NCBI RefSeq assembly: GCF_014652355.1
Contig: NZ_BMYQ01000002.1
Span: 62,001 to 126,000 of the forward strand
DNA: 64,000 nt
From: Gemmobacter lanyuensis
GTDB taxonomy: Bacteria; Pseudomonadota; Alphaproteobacteria; Rhodobacterales; Rhodobacteraceae
Reading direction: 5' to 3'
Shown: piece by piece, positions 62,966-64,000 of the stretch
How the letters are laid out: every line of letters begins with the position of its first letter
How positions within the stretch are numbered: position 1 is the first letter of the stretch
Position numbers and translations under genes: made by a program
Notes under the pieces: generated by a model
Database searches by the model: none
The model's input: the letters and a program-made list of their open reading frames with translations, nothing else
Told to the model about the DNA's origin: nothing

Positions 62966-64000
62966 TTGACAGGATGGGCGTTGCTGGTTCTGGTGCCAAC
63001 TGCGGGCCTGCTGGCTCTCGCCGCGCTCTTTGTGCTGGCGGCCTTGCAGCGCCATGGTGATGCTCGGGCGGGCGGTATTTTTGCTGATCGCTGCGGAGGA
63101 ACGGTCTTCCTGTTTGATGGTGATCGTCTGGTCGACGCGACCCCACCGGCACGCGCGCTTCTGGCGCAGGGCGCGGCGCAGGGGCCCAGTTGGGCGCGAC
63201 TGCTCGCCTATCTCGGCCCGCGGTTTCCCCAGATCGAACCACGCCTCGCAGGGCTTGAGGCCGACGGGATGCTGACGCTCGCAAGCCGGGGATCTGACGG
63301 TATGCCCCTGTCGTTGCAGGCCGAACATCGTGGCGGGCTTTTGCGCATTACCCTGTCACAGGATGTCGGGCATCAGAACGGGCTTGGCCACGATCTGCTG
63401 ACGCTTCGGGCGCTGCAGGATGAACTGGCGCAGTTACGCGGGACATTGGCGCAGGCACCCCTGCTCATCTGGCGGGAAACCGCCTCGGGCGAGGTGGTCT
63501 GGGCAAATGCCCGCTATCTGACCGAAGTCGGCGACCGCCTGGATCCCGGGCAGGATCTGTCCTGGCCGTTGCCACGGCTGCTTGAGGCTCCGGCCGACAA
63601 CCCCGTGGCCCATGGGCAACGGCAGCGCCTGATGACGGAAGGGCGGAAAGACCGCTGGTTCGACCTGTCTGCCACAACCGACGATCAGGGCGAACGGCTG
63701 ATCTTTGCCACACCCGCTGACACGACCGTGCAGGCAGAAGGCGCCCTCCGCGAATTCACCCAGACGCTGACCAAAACCTTCGCCCATCTGCCGATCGGTC
63801 TGGCGATCTTTGACCGGCAGCGTCAGTTGCAGCTCTTCAACCCCGCCTTGCTTGACCTGTGCAACCTGCCCCCGGATTTCCTGTCGGCCCGCCCCACGCT
63901 GTTTGCCTTTCTCGACATGATGCGCGACCGTAACATGTTGCCCGAACCCAAGGATTACCGCAGCTGGCGGAAGCAGATGGCCGAATTGGAGGCGGCAGCA
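62966..64000 (+). CDS. PAS domain sensor protein (partial at right edge)
   Basis: The frame stays open to the last base, giving 345 residues. An N-terminal membrane helix (WALLVLVPTAGLLALAALFV) is followed by PAS-like segments (LLIWRETASGEVVWANARYL; then LPIGLAIFDRQRQLQLFNPA, LCNLPPDFLSARPTLFAFLD). Proteins like this next to regB in Rhodobacteraceae are PAS-rich histidine-kinase-like proteins; any kinase domain would lie past the window. I favour the TTG at 62966, directly after GGGAGGGG, over an ATG at 62951 that lacks a site. Confidence 0.8.
   Translation, partial: MTGWALLVLVPTAGLLALAALFVLAALQRHGDARAGGIFADRCGGTVFLFDGDRLVDATPPARALLAQGAAQGPSWARLLAYLGPRFPQIEPRLAGLEADGMLTLASRGSDGMPLSLQAEHRGGLLRITLSQDVGHQNGLGHDLLTLRALQDELAQLRGTLAQAPLLIWRETASGEVVWANARYLTEVGDRLDPGQDLSWPLPRLLEAPADNPVAHGQRQRLMTEGRKDRWFDLSATTDDQGERLIFATPADTTVQAEGALREFTQTLTKTFAHLPIGLAIFDRQRQLQLFNPALLDLCNLPPDFLSARPTLFAFLDMMRDRNMLPEPKDYRSWRKQMAELEAAA

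Overview
The window reads as chromosomal DNA from an alphaproteobacterium of the family Rhodobacteraceae (Paracoccus/Rhodobacter/Gemmobacter-like; genus not resolved). The grounds are high-GC coding sequence, densely overlapping operons, a regB/senC-regA-hvrA...ahcY block in the order known from Rhodobacter, a tsaD-gpsA-yciI-EVE block, and an FMN-riboswitch-controlled class II lumazine synthase. I see no insertion sequence, prophage, CRISPR array or origin. One tRNA gene (Thr, CGT) is present.

Region 1 (1-11.1 kb) handles polyols or sugars. It opens with the first 334 residues of an erythritol-kinase-like protein (eryA) running off the left edge. Divergent from it is a ribose-type ABC importer operon (DUF2291 protein, double ATPase, permease, binding protein). 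Two DeoR regulators, a second FGGY kinase and a GlpD-like flavoprotein follow; kinase, second DeoR and flavoprotein are joined by ATGA overlaps.

Region 2 (11.1-21.3 kb) begins with ribH and its FMN riboswitch on the minus strand. Then comes a complete glycerol operon of the Rhizobium type: glpD-glpS-glpT-glpP-glpQ-glpU-glpV, a strong terminator, and glpK. The two ATPases GlpS and GlpT carry complementary defects that predict one consensus and one degenerate ATP site.

Region 3 (21.3-36.1 kb) looks like a route for indole and anthranilate. A minus-strand operon encodes a fused anthraniloyl-CoA-type monooxygenase/reductase, an SDR, a MarR regulator, an unusual crotonase, an acyl-CoA dehydrogenase, a thioesterase and a RidA protein. 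A divergent pair supplies 3-hydroxyacyl-CoA dehydrogenase and thiolase. Next are an AraC regulator, an SDR, a StyA-type flavoprotein with the residue pattern I recall for indole monooxygenases, its flavin reductase, a second regulator, and a RutA-like flavin monooxygenase with its own reductase. I infer: indole to an oxidised oxindole, ring opening to anthranilate, then CoA-dependent dearomatisation and beta-oxidation. The anthranilate-CoA ligase is not in the window.

Region 4 (36.2-50.0 kb) contains indolepyruvate ferredoxin oxidoreductase (iorA, iorB), a MarR regulator, two divergent phytoene-desaturase-like flavoproteins around a cyclase/isatin-hydrolase-family gene, a five-gene peptide-type ABC importer and a second thioesterase. 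I do not recognise it as a described system; it is the best candidate for something new.

Region 5 (50.1-64 kb) is housekeeping and redox control: tRNA-Thr, hemY, a membrane protein, hemD, tsaD, gpsA, YciI, EVE, DUF2853, a methyltransferase, ahcY, an HD hydrolase, hvrA, regA, senC, regB and the start of a PAS-domain sensor protein.
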